Positions 34,864 to 44,648 of a DNA stretch of 64,000 nucleotides are shown piece after piece. Position 1 is the stretch's first letter; each line of letters opens with the position of its first letter. The position numbers and the translations under genes are program-made. Source of the stretch: CAVRQM01 sp963732775 (GTDB taxonomy: Bacteria > Pseudomonadota > Alphaproteobacteria > Acetobacterales > Acetobacteraceae); assembly GCA_963732775.1 (NCBI GenBank), contig CAVTAR010000003.1, forward strand, positions 186,001-250,000, written 5' to 3'. The notes under the pieces were generated by a model, which saw only the letters and a list, made by a program, of their open reading frames with translations, had not been told where the DNA came from and searched no databases.

Positions 34864-35817
34864 TCATACGCGCCTCGCGCGACCGCGGGCGACGTTCGTG
34901 ACCAGGATCGAGCCGATCAGCACGGTGCCGATCACCACGATCGTGGCGTCGCCCTTCACCCCGGTCAGCGCCAGGCCGTCCTTCAGCAGCTGGATCAGCA
35001 CCACGCCCAGCACCGTCCCCGTGATGGTGCCGACGCCGCCGAAGATGCTGGTGCCGCCCAGCACCACGGCGGCGATCACGTCGAGCTCGATGCCGGTGCC
35101 CATATCGCTGCGCGTGGTGGACACGCGGCTGACGAAGATCCAGGCGGCGAGCCCGGCCATCAGGCCCGAGGCGGTGTAGACCAGCAGCTTGGCGCCGCGG
35201 ACGTCGAGCGCCGGAGAAGCGCGCCGCCGTCTCGTTGTGCCCGATGGCGTACAGCGTGCGCCCGAAGATGGTGCGGGCCAGCAGCACGCCGAATGCCAGC
35301 ACGGCCAGCACCAGCAGCCACAACTGGCTCGGCACGCCGAGCAGCGCGCCCTGGCCGAGGCCGTAGAACCAGTCCGGATAGCCGCGCACCGAATGCGCCT
35401 GGCTGATGCCCTCGGCCAGGCCGCGATACAGCGCCAGCGTCGACAGCGTCATGATCAGCGGCGGCACGCGCATCCGCGTGATGAACCAGCCGTTGACGAA
35501 GCCGCACGCCGCACCCACGCAGAGCGCGAACGCGATGGCCAGCGGCAGCGGCAAGCCGAGCGTCTTCCACGCCACGCCGAGCAGGATCGCGCACAGGCCG
35601 AGCGTCGAGCCCACCGACAGGTCGATGCCGCCGGTGACGATGACCAGCGTCATCGGCAGCGCGATCAGCCCCACCTCGGTCGCGAGCCGGCCCTGGTTCA
35701 GCAGGTTGTCGACGGTGAGGAACTTGTCCGTGACGCTCGCGAGCACGGCCAGTGCGGCGAGCAGGATCGCCAGCAGCACGCCTCGTGCGCGCCGATCGGC
35801 CAGCGTGCCCCGGTCAC
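34864..35817 (-). pseudogene. CUT2-type ABC permease (second), frameshifted
   Basis: The reading runs through two frames. The 5' part encodes LLAILLAALAVLASVTDKFLTVDNLL to AIGHNETAARFSG, and the 3' part MAGLAAWIFVSRVSTTRSDMGTGIELD to the end, together a full RbsC/RhaQ-type permease. A one-base insertion near 35208 breaks the gene, and the start region (GTG at 35817 in a GTGA overlap) is also out of frame near 35790. Every residue expected for the family is otherwise present. This argues for sequence error or very recent damage. Confidence 0.65.
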
Positions 35818-36764
35818 GCGACCCGCCCGCAGCCGCCGGCGGCGATAGATGTCGGCGAGCACGGTCGCCAGGATCAGCAAGCCCTGCACCGCGCGCAGCC
35901 AGTACGGCGAGATGCCGACGAAGATCAGCGACGAGCCGATCGCCGCGATCAGCACGGCGGCCAGCGTCGCCCCGATCACCGTGCCGGTGCCGCCAAGGAT
36001 CGACACGCCGCCGACCACGGCGGCGGTGATGATGGTCAGTTCCAGGTTCGGCGGCACGGTGGACTGGATGACGCTGAGCTGGGTCGCGTACAGCACCGCG
36101 GCCAGGCCCGCGAACAGGCCGTGGATCGCGAAGGTCAGCAGCACGGTGCGCTCGCGGCGCGATGCCGACCAGCCGCGCCGCCTCGGCGTTGCCGCCGACC
36201 GCGTAGATGCTGCGGCCCATGGCCGTGTTGCGCATCCACCACGCGGCGGCGAGCGTCAGGCCGACCATCAGCAGCACCGGCAGCGGCACGCCGAGCACGG
36301 CGCGGTGGGCGATGTCGTAGCCGGGCGGCAGGCCGGTGATCCACACCCCGCCGGTGGCGCTGATCAGCCCGCCCCGCAGGATGCTGAGCATTCCCAGCGT
36401 CACCACGATGGACGGTATGCGCAGCCACGCCACCATCGCCCCCTGGCCCGCCATCACCAGCACGCCGAGCAGCACCGGCACCAGCCAGCCAGCACCAGCG
36501 GCCAGCCGGCCACCGCGAGCGCGCCGCTGATGGTGGCCAGCACGCCGATCAGCGCACCCACGGAGATGTCGATGTTGCCGGAGATGATGACCATCGACAT
36601 GCCGATCGCGGCAATGGCGATGTAGGCGTTGCCAAGCAGGATGGATTGCAGGTTGCGCATCGCGACGAAGCGCGGATTGATCAGGCCCACGACCAGAGCA
36701 ACGCGGCGATGGCGATGGCGAGCAGCCATTCCTGCGACACGGTGTTCAGCAGCCAGCGCGTCAC
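35814..36764 (-). pseudogene. CUT2-type ABC permease (first), frameshifted
   Basis: Three open segments join to give a complete RbsC/RhaP-type permease: the N-terminus TRWLLNTVSQEWLLAIAIAALL, then GLINPRFVAMRNLQSILLGNAYIAIAAIGMSMVIISGNIDISVGALIG, then a middle with SIVVTLGMLSILRGG, and a 3' part with TIITAAVVGGVSILGGTGTVIGA. Frame changes lie near 36700, 36478 and 36155, and one more near the end. The start is GTG at 36764, overlapping the ATPase stop (GTGA). The other CUT2 genes on both sides show it is the first membrane subunit of that importer. Confidence 0.65.
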
Positions 36765-38325
36765 GCGGCCGCGCTTCGCGTCTTGCCGGCGTCCGCGTCG
36801 CCGCCCATCATCGCGCGCGGCCACCCGTTCCGGCGTCGCATCCGCGCGCGAGAACTCGGCGGCGATGCGGCCCTCGCGCACCACCAGCACGCGGTCGCTC
36901 ATGCCCAGCACCTCCGGCAGCTCGCTGCTGATCATCAGGATCGCGAGACCCTGCCCGGCCAGCTCGCCCATCAGGCGGTGGATCTCGGCCTTCGCGCCCA
37001 CGTCGATGCCGCGGGTCGGCTCGTCCAGGATCAGCACGCGGCGGCTTGGTCGCCAGCCACTTGCCCAGCACGATCTTCTGCTGGTTGCCGCCCGACAGCG
37101 TGCCCGGCCACCTGCTCGATCCCGGCGGTGCGGATGGAGAACGCGCGCACCGCGGCGTCGGCCAGTCGCGCGTTCGGCGCCGGCGTCGAGAAATCCGCGC
37201 TGCGAGACGTGGCGCAGCATCGAGAGGGTGGCGTTCTCGCGCACCGTCATCGGCCGCACCAGGCCCTGCGTCGCGCGATCCTCGGGCACGTAGGCGATGC
37301 CCGAGCCGCCTCGCGCGCGCCGCGGAGCCGATGCGCACGCGGGCGGCCGTCCAGCAGGATGCGTCCCGAATGCGCCGGGGCGATGCCGAAGATCGCCTGC
37401 GCCAGCTCGCTGCGGCCGGAGCCGACCAGGCCCGGCCAGGCCCGACGATCTCGCCCGCGTGCACGTGACCAGGCCGATGCCGCGCGTGGCGGGCAGGCGC
37501 ACCAGGTCGCTGCACCTCCAGCACCGGCGCGCCGATCGGCACGGCGATTTTCGGGAACAGCGCCTCGATCCGGCGTCCGACCATCATGCGGACCAGTTCG
37601 TCGGCATCGGTCTCGGCCACCGGCGCGTGCCGACATGCTCGCCGTCGCGCAGCACCGTCACGCGGTCGGCGAGCAGCGAAGATCTCGTCCATGCGGTGGC
37701 TGATGTAGACGATGCCGACGCCGCGCGCCCGCAGCGTGCGCACGATCGCGAACAGCCGCTGCACGTCATGCTCGGCCAGCGCCGCGGTCGGCTCGTCCAT
37801 GATCAGCACGCGGGCGTCCTGCGACAGCGCGCGCAGGATCTCCACGCGCTGGCGGTTGCCGACCGACAGCGCGCCGACCACGGCGTCCACGTCGAGGTCG
37901 CGGATGTCGAGCGAGGCAAGCAGCCTGCGCGCCTCGCGCCGCATTGCGCGCCAGTCGAGCGCGCCCGACCGGCCCGTCGGCGCGTGGCCGAGGAAGATGT
38001 TCTCGGCGACCGTCAGCTCCGGGAACAGCAGCAGTTCCTGGTAGATCGTCGCGATCCTTCGCGCCCGCGCCTCGAACGGGCTGGAGAGCGCGGTCGGCAC
38101 GCCGTCGATCAACACGGTGCCCTCGTCCGGCGCGTGCACGCCGGAGAGCACCTTGATCAGCGTGCTCTTGCCGGCACCGTTCTCGCCGAGCAGCGCATGG
38201 ACCTCGCCGGCCCGCACCTCGAACGACACGGATGACAGCGCCTTGGCACCGGGAAACGACTTCGAGATGCCGCGCAGGGCCAGCAGCGGCGGCACGCCCG
38301 GTCCGATCGCCTCGCTTCCCCCCAC
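36761..38325 (-). pseudogene. CUT2-type ABC importer ATPase (two-domain), frameshifted
   Basis: A sugar-type ATPase with two ABC domains in one chain of about 500 residues (RbsA/RhaT family). The N-terminal domain is intact to about residue 215: Walker A GENGAGKST at 47-55, signature ALSVGNRQRVEILRALS, Walker B VLIMDEPTAAL, and YISHRMDEIF. Beyond 37,680 the sequence jumps frame about ten times (for example near 37676, 37624, 37528, 37440, 37310, 37190, 37100, 37040 and 36825), although each segment matches the family, such as AYVPEDRATQGLV and LDEPTRGIDVGAK. Its TGA at 36761-36763 overlaps the next GTG. The start is probably GTG at 38325. Confidence 0.65.
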
Positions 38326-38409
38326 ATCGGGAGTTGATCGGAGCGCCCGGCGTGCGTCAAGCGAGGTGGCAGCCGGTTGCCCGGCCTTGGGCGCGTCGGC
38401 GCGTGCCCC

Positions 38410-39753
38410 TTAGCTTTCGGTGCCCACGAAACGTTCCAGCCAGTGGATGGTGTACTCGCCGCGCAGGAACTCCTCGTCCTCCACGATGCGCTGGTGCAGC
38501 GGCAGCGTCGTCTTGATGCCCACTACAGCGAACTCGGCGAGGCTGCGGCGCATGCGCGCGATCGCCTCGTCGCGCGTCGGTGCGTGCACGATCAGCTTGG
38601 CCACCAGGCTGTCGTAGTAGGGCGGCACGACATATCCCGCGTACAGCGCGCTGTCGACGCGCACCCCCAGGCCCCCCGGCGCGTGGAATGCCGTGACCTT
38701 GCCTGGCGTGGGCACGAACGTGTCGGGGTCCTCGGCGGTGATGCGGCACTCGATGGCGTGGCCGCTGAAGGTCACGTCCGCCTGCCCGTAGCCAAGGCGC
38801 TGGCCGGCGGCGAGGCGCACCTGCTCACGCACCAGGTCGAGGTCGCATACCATCTCCGTGACCGGATGCTCCACCTGCAGGCGGGTGTTCATCTCGATGA
38901 AGGCGAACTGCCCGTCCTGGTAGAGGAACTCCAGCGTGCCGGCGTTGCGGTAGCCGAGCGTGCGCAGCGCCGCCGTCACCGTCTCGCCCAGCGCGTCGCG
39001 CTCGGCTGCGGTCAGCGCCGGGGAGCCGGCCTCCTCGAGCAGCTTCTGGTGCCGCCGCTGCAGGCTGCAATCGCGCTCGCCGAGGTGGACGACATCGCCG
39101 TGGTTGTCGGCCAGCACCTGCATCTCGATGTGGCGCGGCCGGTCCAGGTACTTTTCCAGATAGACCGCGTCGTTGCCGAAGGCGCTGCGCGCCTCGGTGC
39201 GCGCCACCTGCCACGCCTCCTCGAGGTTGTACGGGCTGCGCGCGACCTTCATGCCGCGCCCGCCTCCGCCGGCCGCGGCCTTGATCAGCACCGGGTAGCC
39301 GACCTGCCCGGCGACCAGGCGCGCCTGCTCGTAGTCCTCGAGCACGCCCTCGGAGCCGGGCACCAGCGGCACGCCGAGGCCGGCCATGGCGGTGCGTGCG
39401 GCGATCTTGTCGCCCATCATGCGGATGTGGTCGGGCGACGGGCCGATGAAGGTCATGCCGTGCGCCTCCACCATGTGCGCGAACTCGGCGTTCTCCGCCA
39501 GGAATCCGTAGCCGGGATGAATCGCGTCCGCCCCGGTGATCATCGCCGCCGACAGGATCGAGGCGACGTTGAGATAGCTGTCGCGGGCCGGCGGCGGGCC
39601 GATGCACACGCTCTCGTCGGCCAGGCGCACGTGCATCGCCGAGCCGTCGGCGGTGGAGTGGACGGCGACCGTGGGGATGCCGAGCTCGCGGCAGGCCCGC
39701 TGGATGCGCAGCGCGATCTCGCCGCGATTGGCGATCAGGATTTTGTGGAACAC
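38410..39753 (-). CDS. accC: Acetyl-CoA carboxylase, biotin carboxylase subunit
   Basis: AccC carboxylates the biotin on AccB using ATP and bicarbonate, in the first step of fatty-acid synthesis. The 447-residue protein has the N-terminal KILIANRGEIALRI fold, the ATP-grasp glycine-rich loop AAAGGGGRGMKVA near residue 165, the metal-binding EMNTRLQVEHPVTEM near 290, and the C-terminal cap. The length is standard. The start is GTG at 39753 with AAAAGGG just upstream. It lies 15 bases after accB, completing an aroQ-accB-accC operon common in alphaproteobacteria. Confidence 0.97.
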   Translation of the reverse strand: MFHKILIANRGEIALRIQRACRELGIPTVAVHSTADGSAMHVRLADESVCIGPPPARDSYLNVASILSAAMITGADAIHPGYGFLAENAEFAHMVEAHGMTFIGPSPDHIRMMGDKIAARTAMAGLGVPLVPGSEGVLEDYEQARLVAGQVGYPVLIKAAAGGGGRGMKVARSPYNLEEAWQVARTEARSAFGNDAVYLEKYLDRPRHIEMQVLADNHGDVVHLGERDCSLQRRHQKLLEEAGSPALTAAERDALGETVTAALRTLGYRNAGTLEFLYQDGQFAFIEMNTRLQVEHPVTEMVCDLDLVREQVRLAAGQRLGYGQADVTFSGHAIECRITAEDPDTFVPTPGKVTAFHAPGGLGVRVDSALYAGYVVPPYYDSLVAKLIVHAPTRDEAIARMRRSLAEFAVVGIKTTLPLHQRIVEDEEFLRGEYTIHWLERFVGTES

Positions 39754-39768
39754 GCCCTTTTGCCGCGC

Positions 39769-40218
39769 CTATTCCAGGATCAGCAGCGGCTCGTCGTACT
39801 CCACCGGCGTGCCGCTGGCGACGAGGATGCGCGAGACCGTGCCGGCCCGCGGCGCCTTGATCTGGTTGTAGGTCTTCATCGCCTCGATCAGCAGCAGCGT
39901 CTGGCCGGCCGTCACCGCCTGGCCCTGCACCACGAAGGGGCTGGCCTGCGGGTCGGCGGAAAGATAGGCCACGCCGACCATCGGGCTGCGGACCGCACCG
40001 GGGTGGTTCGCCTCCTCGGAGGCGCCGTGCCCCACCGAGACGGCGGCGGGCGCGGCCACCTGCACCGTGGTGGTGGGCGCGGCGGCGACCGGGGCCGGCG
40101 CGCGCACCACCCGGATGCGGCCGTCCTTGGTCTCGACCTCGATCTCGGTGAGGCCGGTATCGGCCAGGATGGTGGCGAGCCGCCGCACCGCGTTGGCATC
40201 GAACGGCAGCATCGTCAT
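39769..40218 (-). CDS. accB: Biotin carboxyl carrier protein of acetyl-CoA carboxylase
   Basis: AccB carries the carboxybiotin between the two half-reactions of acetyl-CoA carboxylase. The 149-residue protein has an N-terminal helical region, an Ala/Pro/Val-rich linker near 40-65, and a biotinyl domain. The biotinylation motif EAMKTYN places the modified lysine at residue 115. The ATG at 40218 overlaps the aroQ stop (ATGA), so translation is probably coupled. Confidence 0.97.
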   Translation of the reverse strand: MTMLPFDANAVRRLATILADTGLTEIEVETKDGRIRVVRAPAPVAAAPTTTVQVAAPAAVSVGHGASEEANHPGAVRSPMVGVAYLSADPQASPFVVQGQAVTAGQTLLLIEAMKTYNQIKAPRAGTVSRILVASGTPVEYDEPLLILE

Positions 40219-40676
40219 GCGCCCTCCTCCAGCACGCCCGACAGCGCGCCCAGCGCCAGCGCGTACCCGCGCACGCCGAGGCCGCAGATCACCCCGGTCG
40301 CCGCGCGGGACACGTAGGAGTGGCGCCGGAAATCCTCCCGGCGGTGGATGTTGCTCACGTGCACCTCGACGATCGGCAGTTCCACCGCCAGCAGCGCATC
40401 CATCAGCGCCACCGAGGTGTGGGTGTAGCCGCCGGGATTGATGACGATGCCCGAGGCGCGGCCGCGACACTCCTGCACCCAGGTGACCAGTTCGCCCTCG
40501 GAGTTGGTCTGGCGAAAGTCGATGGCCAGACGCAGCCGTTCGGCCGCCTCGGCGCACAGCGCCTCGACGTCGTCGAGCGTGGCCGCGCCGTACACCTCCG
40601 GCTGGCGCAGGCCGAGCAGGTTCAGGTTGGGGCCGTTCAGCACGGCGATCAGCGGCAGGATCTGGGAGGGGGACAC
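40215..40676 (-). CDS. aroQ: 3-dehydroquinate dehydratase, type II
   Basis: AroQ dehydrates 3-dehydroquinate to 3-dehydroshikimate in the shikimate pathway. The 153-residue protein is the small type II form with its dodecamer-forming fold. Motifs: VLNGPNLNLLGLRQPEVYG with the catalytic Tyr near residue 29, INPGGYTHTSVALMDAL near 80 and EVHVSNIHRREDFRRHSY with the catalytic His near 106. The start is GTG at 40676, just after a gap of about 100 bases from the YncE-like gene. It leads the aroQ-accB-accC operon. Confidence 0.96.
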   Translation of the reverse strand: MSPSQILPLIAVLNGPNLNLLGLRQPEVYGAATLDDVEALCAEAAERLRLAIDFRQTNSEGELVTWVQECRGRASGIVINPGGYTHTSVALMDALLAVELPIVEVHVSNIHRREDFRRHSYVSRAATGVICGLGVRGYALALGALSGVLEEGA

Positions 40677-40778
40677 GGCGCGGCCCTAGCATGGGGGCCG
40701 GACCGGCGGCAATGCGAAGGACTCGTTGCGCGTGGTCCCAGCGCTTGCCCATCGCCGCGGGCTGCCCACCCTAGGTCG

Positions 40779-41813
40779 ATGAAACACTTCACCCTTCGAG
40801 CTTGGTCCTGGCTTGCCGTCACGGTGGCTTCGGTCCTGGCCGGTCCGCCAGGGTTCGCGGCGGAACCCGCGAAAGCCTTCGCGCTGCCCGGCGATGGCGG
40901 CTGGGACTACGTGACCTACGACCCTTCCGGGGCGCGCGTCCTGATCGGCCGGCCGCAAGGGGTGCAGGTGGTGGATGCCGCCGACGGCCGTCTCGTCGCC
41001 ACCATCGGCGCGCCGACCGGCGACCACGGCGCGGCCCCGGTTCCCGCCGCCGACCGGATCTACACGAGCGACGCGAAGGAGCACCGCCTCGGGGTGTTCA
41101 TTCTCTCGACGCTGCGGCACCTGGGCAGCGTCCCGCTGCCGGGCGAACCCGATGGCCTGGTCACGGATACCAGCACGGGCCGGGTGTTCGCCTTCGTGCC
41201 TGGCGTGCACCGCATCGTGGCACTCGACGCGGCGACCGCGGCCATCACCGGCGCGGTGGACACCGCCGGCGAGCCGGAGGCGGGGGTCGCCGACGGCGCC
41301 GGCTCGCTGTTCGTGACTCTGCGGGACACTGGCGACGTGATCCGTCTGGATGAAGCGGCGATGACCGTGGTGGCACGGTGGCGATCCGGCTGCGAGCGAC
41401 CCTCGCCGATCGCTCTGGACCCGGCCAGCCACCGCCTGTTCGTCGGCTGCCGCGACCGGCGCCTGCTCGTGATGGACGCGACCGACGGGCACGTGGTCGC
41501 GACCGTGCCGATCGGCGAGACCGCGGATGCGGCGGCGTTCGACCCCCGCACGCGCACCGTGGCGGTCGCCAACGGGAGCGGCGGCATCACGCTGATCCGC
41601 GCCGGCGAGCAGGACGCCTACCGGGTCGTGGGCACCATCGCGACGCCCGCCGGTGCCCGCACCATGGCACTCGATCCAGCGACCGGCCGCCTGTTCACCG
41701 TGACCGCGGACATCGCCTCGGTCGAGCCGCCGACCGCCGAGCGCCCGTACCCGCGCCTGCACCCCAGGCCCGGCACGTTCCGGCTGCTCGTCGTCGGCAT
41801 CGCCCCCGGCTGA
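40779..41813 (+). CDS. Secreted YncE-like beta-propeller protein
   Basis: A 344-residue protein with an N-terminal signal peptide (AWSWLAVTVASVLAGPPGFAA) and repeated blades of the YVTN/YncE type: VQVVDAADGRLVATIGAPTG, RIVALDAATAAITGAVD, RLLVMDATDGHVVATVPIG and RTMALDPATGRLFTVTAD. The blade spacing fits a propeller of about seven. Such proteins are periplasmic or exported and often bind other molecules or scaffold; catalytic activity is not evident. It is divergent from aroQ and 57 bases before thiS, with no clear functional link. Confidence 0.78.
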   Translation: MKHFTLRAWSWLAVTVASVLAGPPGFAAEPAKAFALPGDGGWDYVTYDPSGARVLIGRPQGVQVVDAADGRLVATIGAPTGDHGAAPVPAADRIYTSDAKEHRLGVFILSTLRHLGSVPLPGEPDGLVTDTSTGRVFAFVPGVHRIVALDAATAAITGAVDTAGEPEAGVADGAGSLFVTLRDTGDVIRLDEAAMTVVARWRSGCERPSPIALDPASHRLFVGCRDRRLLVMDATDGHVVATVPIGETADAAAFDPRTRTVAVANGSGGITLIRAGEQDAYRVVGTIATPAGARTMALDPATGRLFTVTADIASVEPPTAERPYPRLHPRPGTFRLLVVGIAPG

Positions 41814-41870
41814 CCGGCGTTCCCGTCGCTCAGCGCCCGGGTTGCCGGGGCCGCCGGGCCTGCCCATCCT

Positions 41871-42086
41871 ATGCCCATGACGACCATGCGCGTGATGCTG
41901 AACGGCGATGCCCGGCAGCTGCGGCCGCCGGCAAGCGTCGCGCACCTGCTGGCCGAGATCGGCCTCGACGCCCGCAAGGTCGCGGTGGAGCGCAACGAGG
42001 CGATCGTGCCGCGCTCGCGCTATGCCGAGACCTGGCTTGCCGACGGCGACGCGCTGGAGATCGTCCACTTCATCGGCGGAGGCTGA
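41871..42086 (+). CDS. thiS: Sulfur carrier protein ThiS
   Basis: ThiS carries sulfur as a C-terminal thiocarboxylate for thiazole formation in thiamin synthesis. The 71-residue protein has the ubiquitin-like fold pattern (VMLNGDARQLRPPASVAHLLAEIGL) and ends in IGGG, providing the diglycine tail required for activation by ThiF. ATGs at 41871, 41877 and 41886 are all possible and none has a clear ribosome-binding site; the last would give a start closest to typical family members. It lies six bases before thiG. Confidence 0.9.
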   Translation: MPMTTMRVMLNGDARQLRPPASVAHLLAEIGLDARKVAVERNEAIVPRSRYAETWLADGDALEIVHFIGGG

Positions 42087-42091
42087 ACCCC

Positions 42092-42886
42092 ATGGACGCG
42101 ATCACCCCGGATACCGAGGACCGCTGGACCGTCGCCGGCCGCAGCTTCCGCTCCCGCCTCGTGGTCGGCACGGGCAAGTACAAGAGCCTGGAGGAGACCG
42201 CGGCGGCGATCGAGGCGAGCGGGGCGGAGATGGTGACGGTCGCGGTGCGGCGGGTGAACCTGTCCGACCCGTCGGCGCCGATGCTGCAGGACCACGTCGA
42301 CCCGAAGCGCTACACCTATCTGCCGAACACCGCCGGCTGCCACACCGCGAACGACGCCGTGCGCACGCTGCGGCTGGCGCGCGAGGCGGGGGGCTGGAGC
42401 CTCGTCAAGCTCGAGGTGCTGGGGCCGCCGCCGCATTTGTATCCCGACATGCCGGCGACCTTCGAGGCAGCGGCGGCGCTGATCGCCGACGGGTTCGAGG
42501 TGATGGTCTACTGCGCCGACGATCCGGTGGCGGCCAAGCGCCTGGAGGAGCTGGGGTGTGTTGCCATCATGCCGCTGGGGGCGCCGATCGGCTCGGGGCT
42601 CGGGCTGCAGAACCCGGCGATGCTGTCGCTGCTGATCGAGCAGGCGGGGGTGCCGGTGCTGGTCGATGCCGGCGTGGGCACCGCGTCCGACGCGGCGATC
42701 GCGATGGAGCTGGGCTGCGACGCGGTGCTGCTGAACTCGGCCATCGCCCACGCCCGCGACCCGGTGCGGATGGCGCGCGCGATGCGTCATGCCGTCGCGG
42801 CGGGGCGCCACGCCCATTTGGCTGGGCGAATGCCGCGGCGGCTGGGGGCAGACCCGTCGAGCCCACTGACCGGGCTGATCCGATAG
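42092..42886 (+). CDS. thiG: Thiazole synthase
   Basis: ThiG makes the thiazole phosphate ring of thiamin from deoxyxylulose 5-phosphate, dehydroglycine and ThiS thiocarboxylate. The 264-residue TIM barrel shows SRLVVGTGKYKSLEE near residue 25, the Schiff-base lysine in SLVKLEVLGP near 110, GAPIGSGLGLQNP and VDAGVGTASDAAIAMELGCDAVLLNSA at the phosphate-binding end. GGAGG, inside the 3' end of thiS, precedes the ATG at 42092. No TPP riboswitch was recognised before thiS. Confidence 0.95.
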   Translation: MDAITPDTEDRWTVAGRSFRSRLVVGTGKYKSLEETAAAIEASGAEMVTVAVRRVNLSDPSAPMLQDHVDPKRYTYLPNTAGCHTANDAVRTLRLAREAGGWSLVKLEVLGPPPHLYPDMPATFEAAAALIADGFEVMVYCADDPVAAKRLEELGCVAIMPLGAPIGSGLGLQNPAMLSLLIEQAGVPVLVDAGVGTASDAAIAMELGCDAVLLNSAIAHARDPVRMARAMRHAVAAGRHAHLAGRMPRRLGADPSSPLTGLIR

Positions 42887-43015
42887 GAGCAGATCGCGTC
42901 GAGGTCTCTCCGACGGGACGTCGTGGGGTCCGCACCTGGGCATGACGGGGCGCCGGGAACCTCGGCCGCGACGCGGCGCTCATCCTGGCGCCCACTGGTG
43001 TCGGAGTCCGTTGCA

Positions 43016-43870
<855 letters not shown>

Positions 43871-43884
43871 CAGGAGTTCCCGCC

Positions 43885-44043
43885 ATGAGCGACTTGCCCC
43901 CCATCGTGCCGCCCTCGCCGATCGAGGACCCGGACCATCCCGCGCCGGGACCCGACCTGCCGCCCACGCCAATCGAGCTGCCGCCGGAGCCGACCGCGCC
44001 GGGCCAGTTCCCGGGCGACCTGCCGGAGCCGGCCATCGCCTGA
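43885..44043 (+). CDS. Proline-rich microprotein
   Basis: A 52-residue reading frame 14 bases after the SDR gene, with CAGGAG at the right distance from its ATG and a TGA at 44041. Nearly a third of its residues are proline, in short units such as PPIVPPSPIEDP and PPTPIELPPEP, with several Asp and Glu; it has no hydrophobic segment. No family was recognised. It may be co-expressed with the SDR. The well-placed ribosome-binding site and the open frame argue it is real, but its short length leaves doubt. Confidence 0.6.
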   Translation: MSDLPPIVPPSPIEDPDHPAPGPDLPPTPIELPPEPTAPGQFPGDLPEPAIA

Positions 44044-44076
44044 CCGTCGCCCGGCCGTCGCTCGGCCGTCGCCCGG
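44044..44076 (+). repeat. Three tandem 11-base units
   Basis: CCGTCGCCCGG is repeated three times head to tail (the middle copy has one change), starting immediately after the stop of the Pro-rich gene. It may be slippage-derived or a site of unknown use. Confidence 0.55.
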
Positions 44077-44090
44077 GGCGTCGCGGGGCC

Positions 44091-44110
44091 GTTGCAGGGC
44101 GACGTGCAAC
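44091..44110. promoter_or_regulatory. Dyad upstream of the YidB-like gene
   Basis: GTTGCA and TGCAAC are inverted six-base arms with an eight-base centre, 75 bases before the YidB-like gene. A regulator site or a hairpin is possible; the sequence alone does not decide. Confidence 0.25.
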
Positions 44111-44185
44111 CCGCGCCGCCCGGCTGCGCTGTGATGCGCAACGGTCGCCCGCGAAGGTGCGACCCCAAGCCAGGAGCGACGCGAC

Positions 44186-44641
44186 ATGGGCCTTCTCGAT
44201 TCGGTGATCGGCGGCCTGATGGGCGGCTCGGGTGGCGGCAATTCGCCGATGGCCGGGGTGCTGATGAACCTGCTCGGCGGCGGCCAGCAGGGCGGCATCG
44301 CGAACCAGGGTATGGCCAACCAGGGCATGGCCGGCGGAAGCATGGGTGGCGGGGGTATGGGTGGGATGATGGGCGGCGGCCTGGGTGGCCTGCTGTCGCA
44401 GTTTCAGAACGCCGGGCTCGGCCATGTCGCGCAGTCCTGGGTTTCCAACGGGCCGAACCAGCCGGTGTCGCCGCAGCAACTGCAGGGCGTGTTCGGCGAG
44501 CAGCAGGTGAACCAGATGGCCGGCCAGGCCGGGATGCAGCCGAACGACTTCCTCTCCCAGCTGAGCCAGCACCTGCCGAACGCCGTGAACGGCATGACCC
44601 CGAACGGCCGCCTGCCGGACGAGGGCACGGTGTCGGTCTGA
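44186..44641 (+). CDS. YidB family (DUF937) protein
   Basis: A 151-residue protein of the YidB/DUF937 family. Its first 80 residues are highly Gly/Met-rich (GMANQGMAGGSMGGGGMGGMMGGG), followed by the conserved block GLGHVAQSWVSNGPNQPVSPQQL and the terminal helices FLSQLSQHLPNAVNGMTPNGRLP. The family has no confirmed function. GGAG stands upstream of the ATG. It is placed in a run SDR - Pro-rich - YidB - PDZ on one strand that may respond to stress. Confidence 0.8.
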   Translation: MGLLDSVIGGLMGGSGGGNSPMAGVLMNLLGGGQQGGIANQGMANQGMAGGSMGGGGMGGMMGGGLGGLLSQFQNAGLGHVAQSWVSNGPNQPVSPQQLQGVFGEQQVNQMAGQAGMQPNDFLSQLSQHLPNAVNGMTPNGRLPDEGTVSV

Positions 44642-44648
44642 GCGTGTC

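Noticed and set aside
41814..41870. TPP riboswitch before thiS
   Set aside because: The 57-base gap is too short and lacks the conserved THI-element core.
42956..43015. EcfG-type stress promoter before the SDR gene
   Set aside because: A GGAAC is present at 42956, but no CGTT-like element follows at the required spacing.
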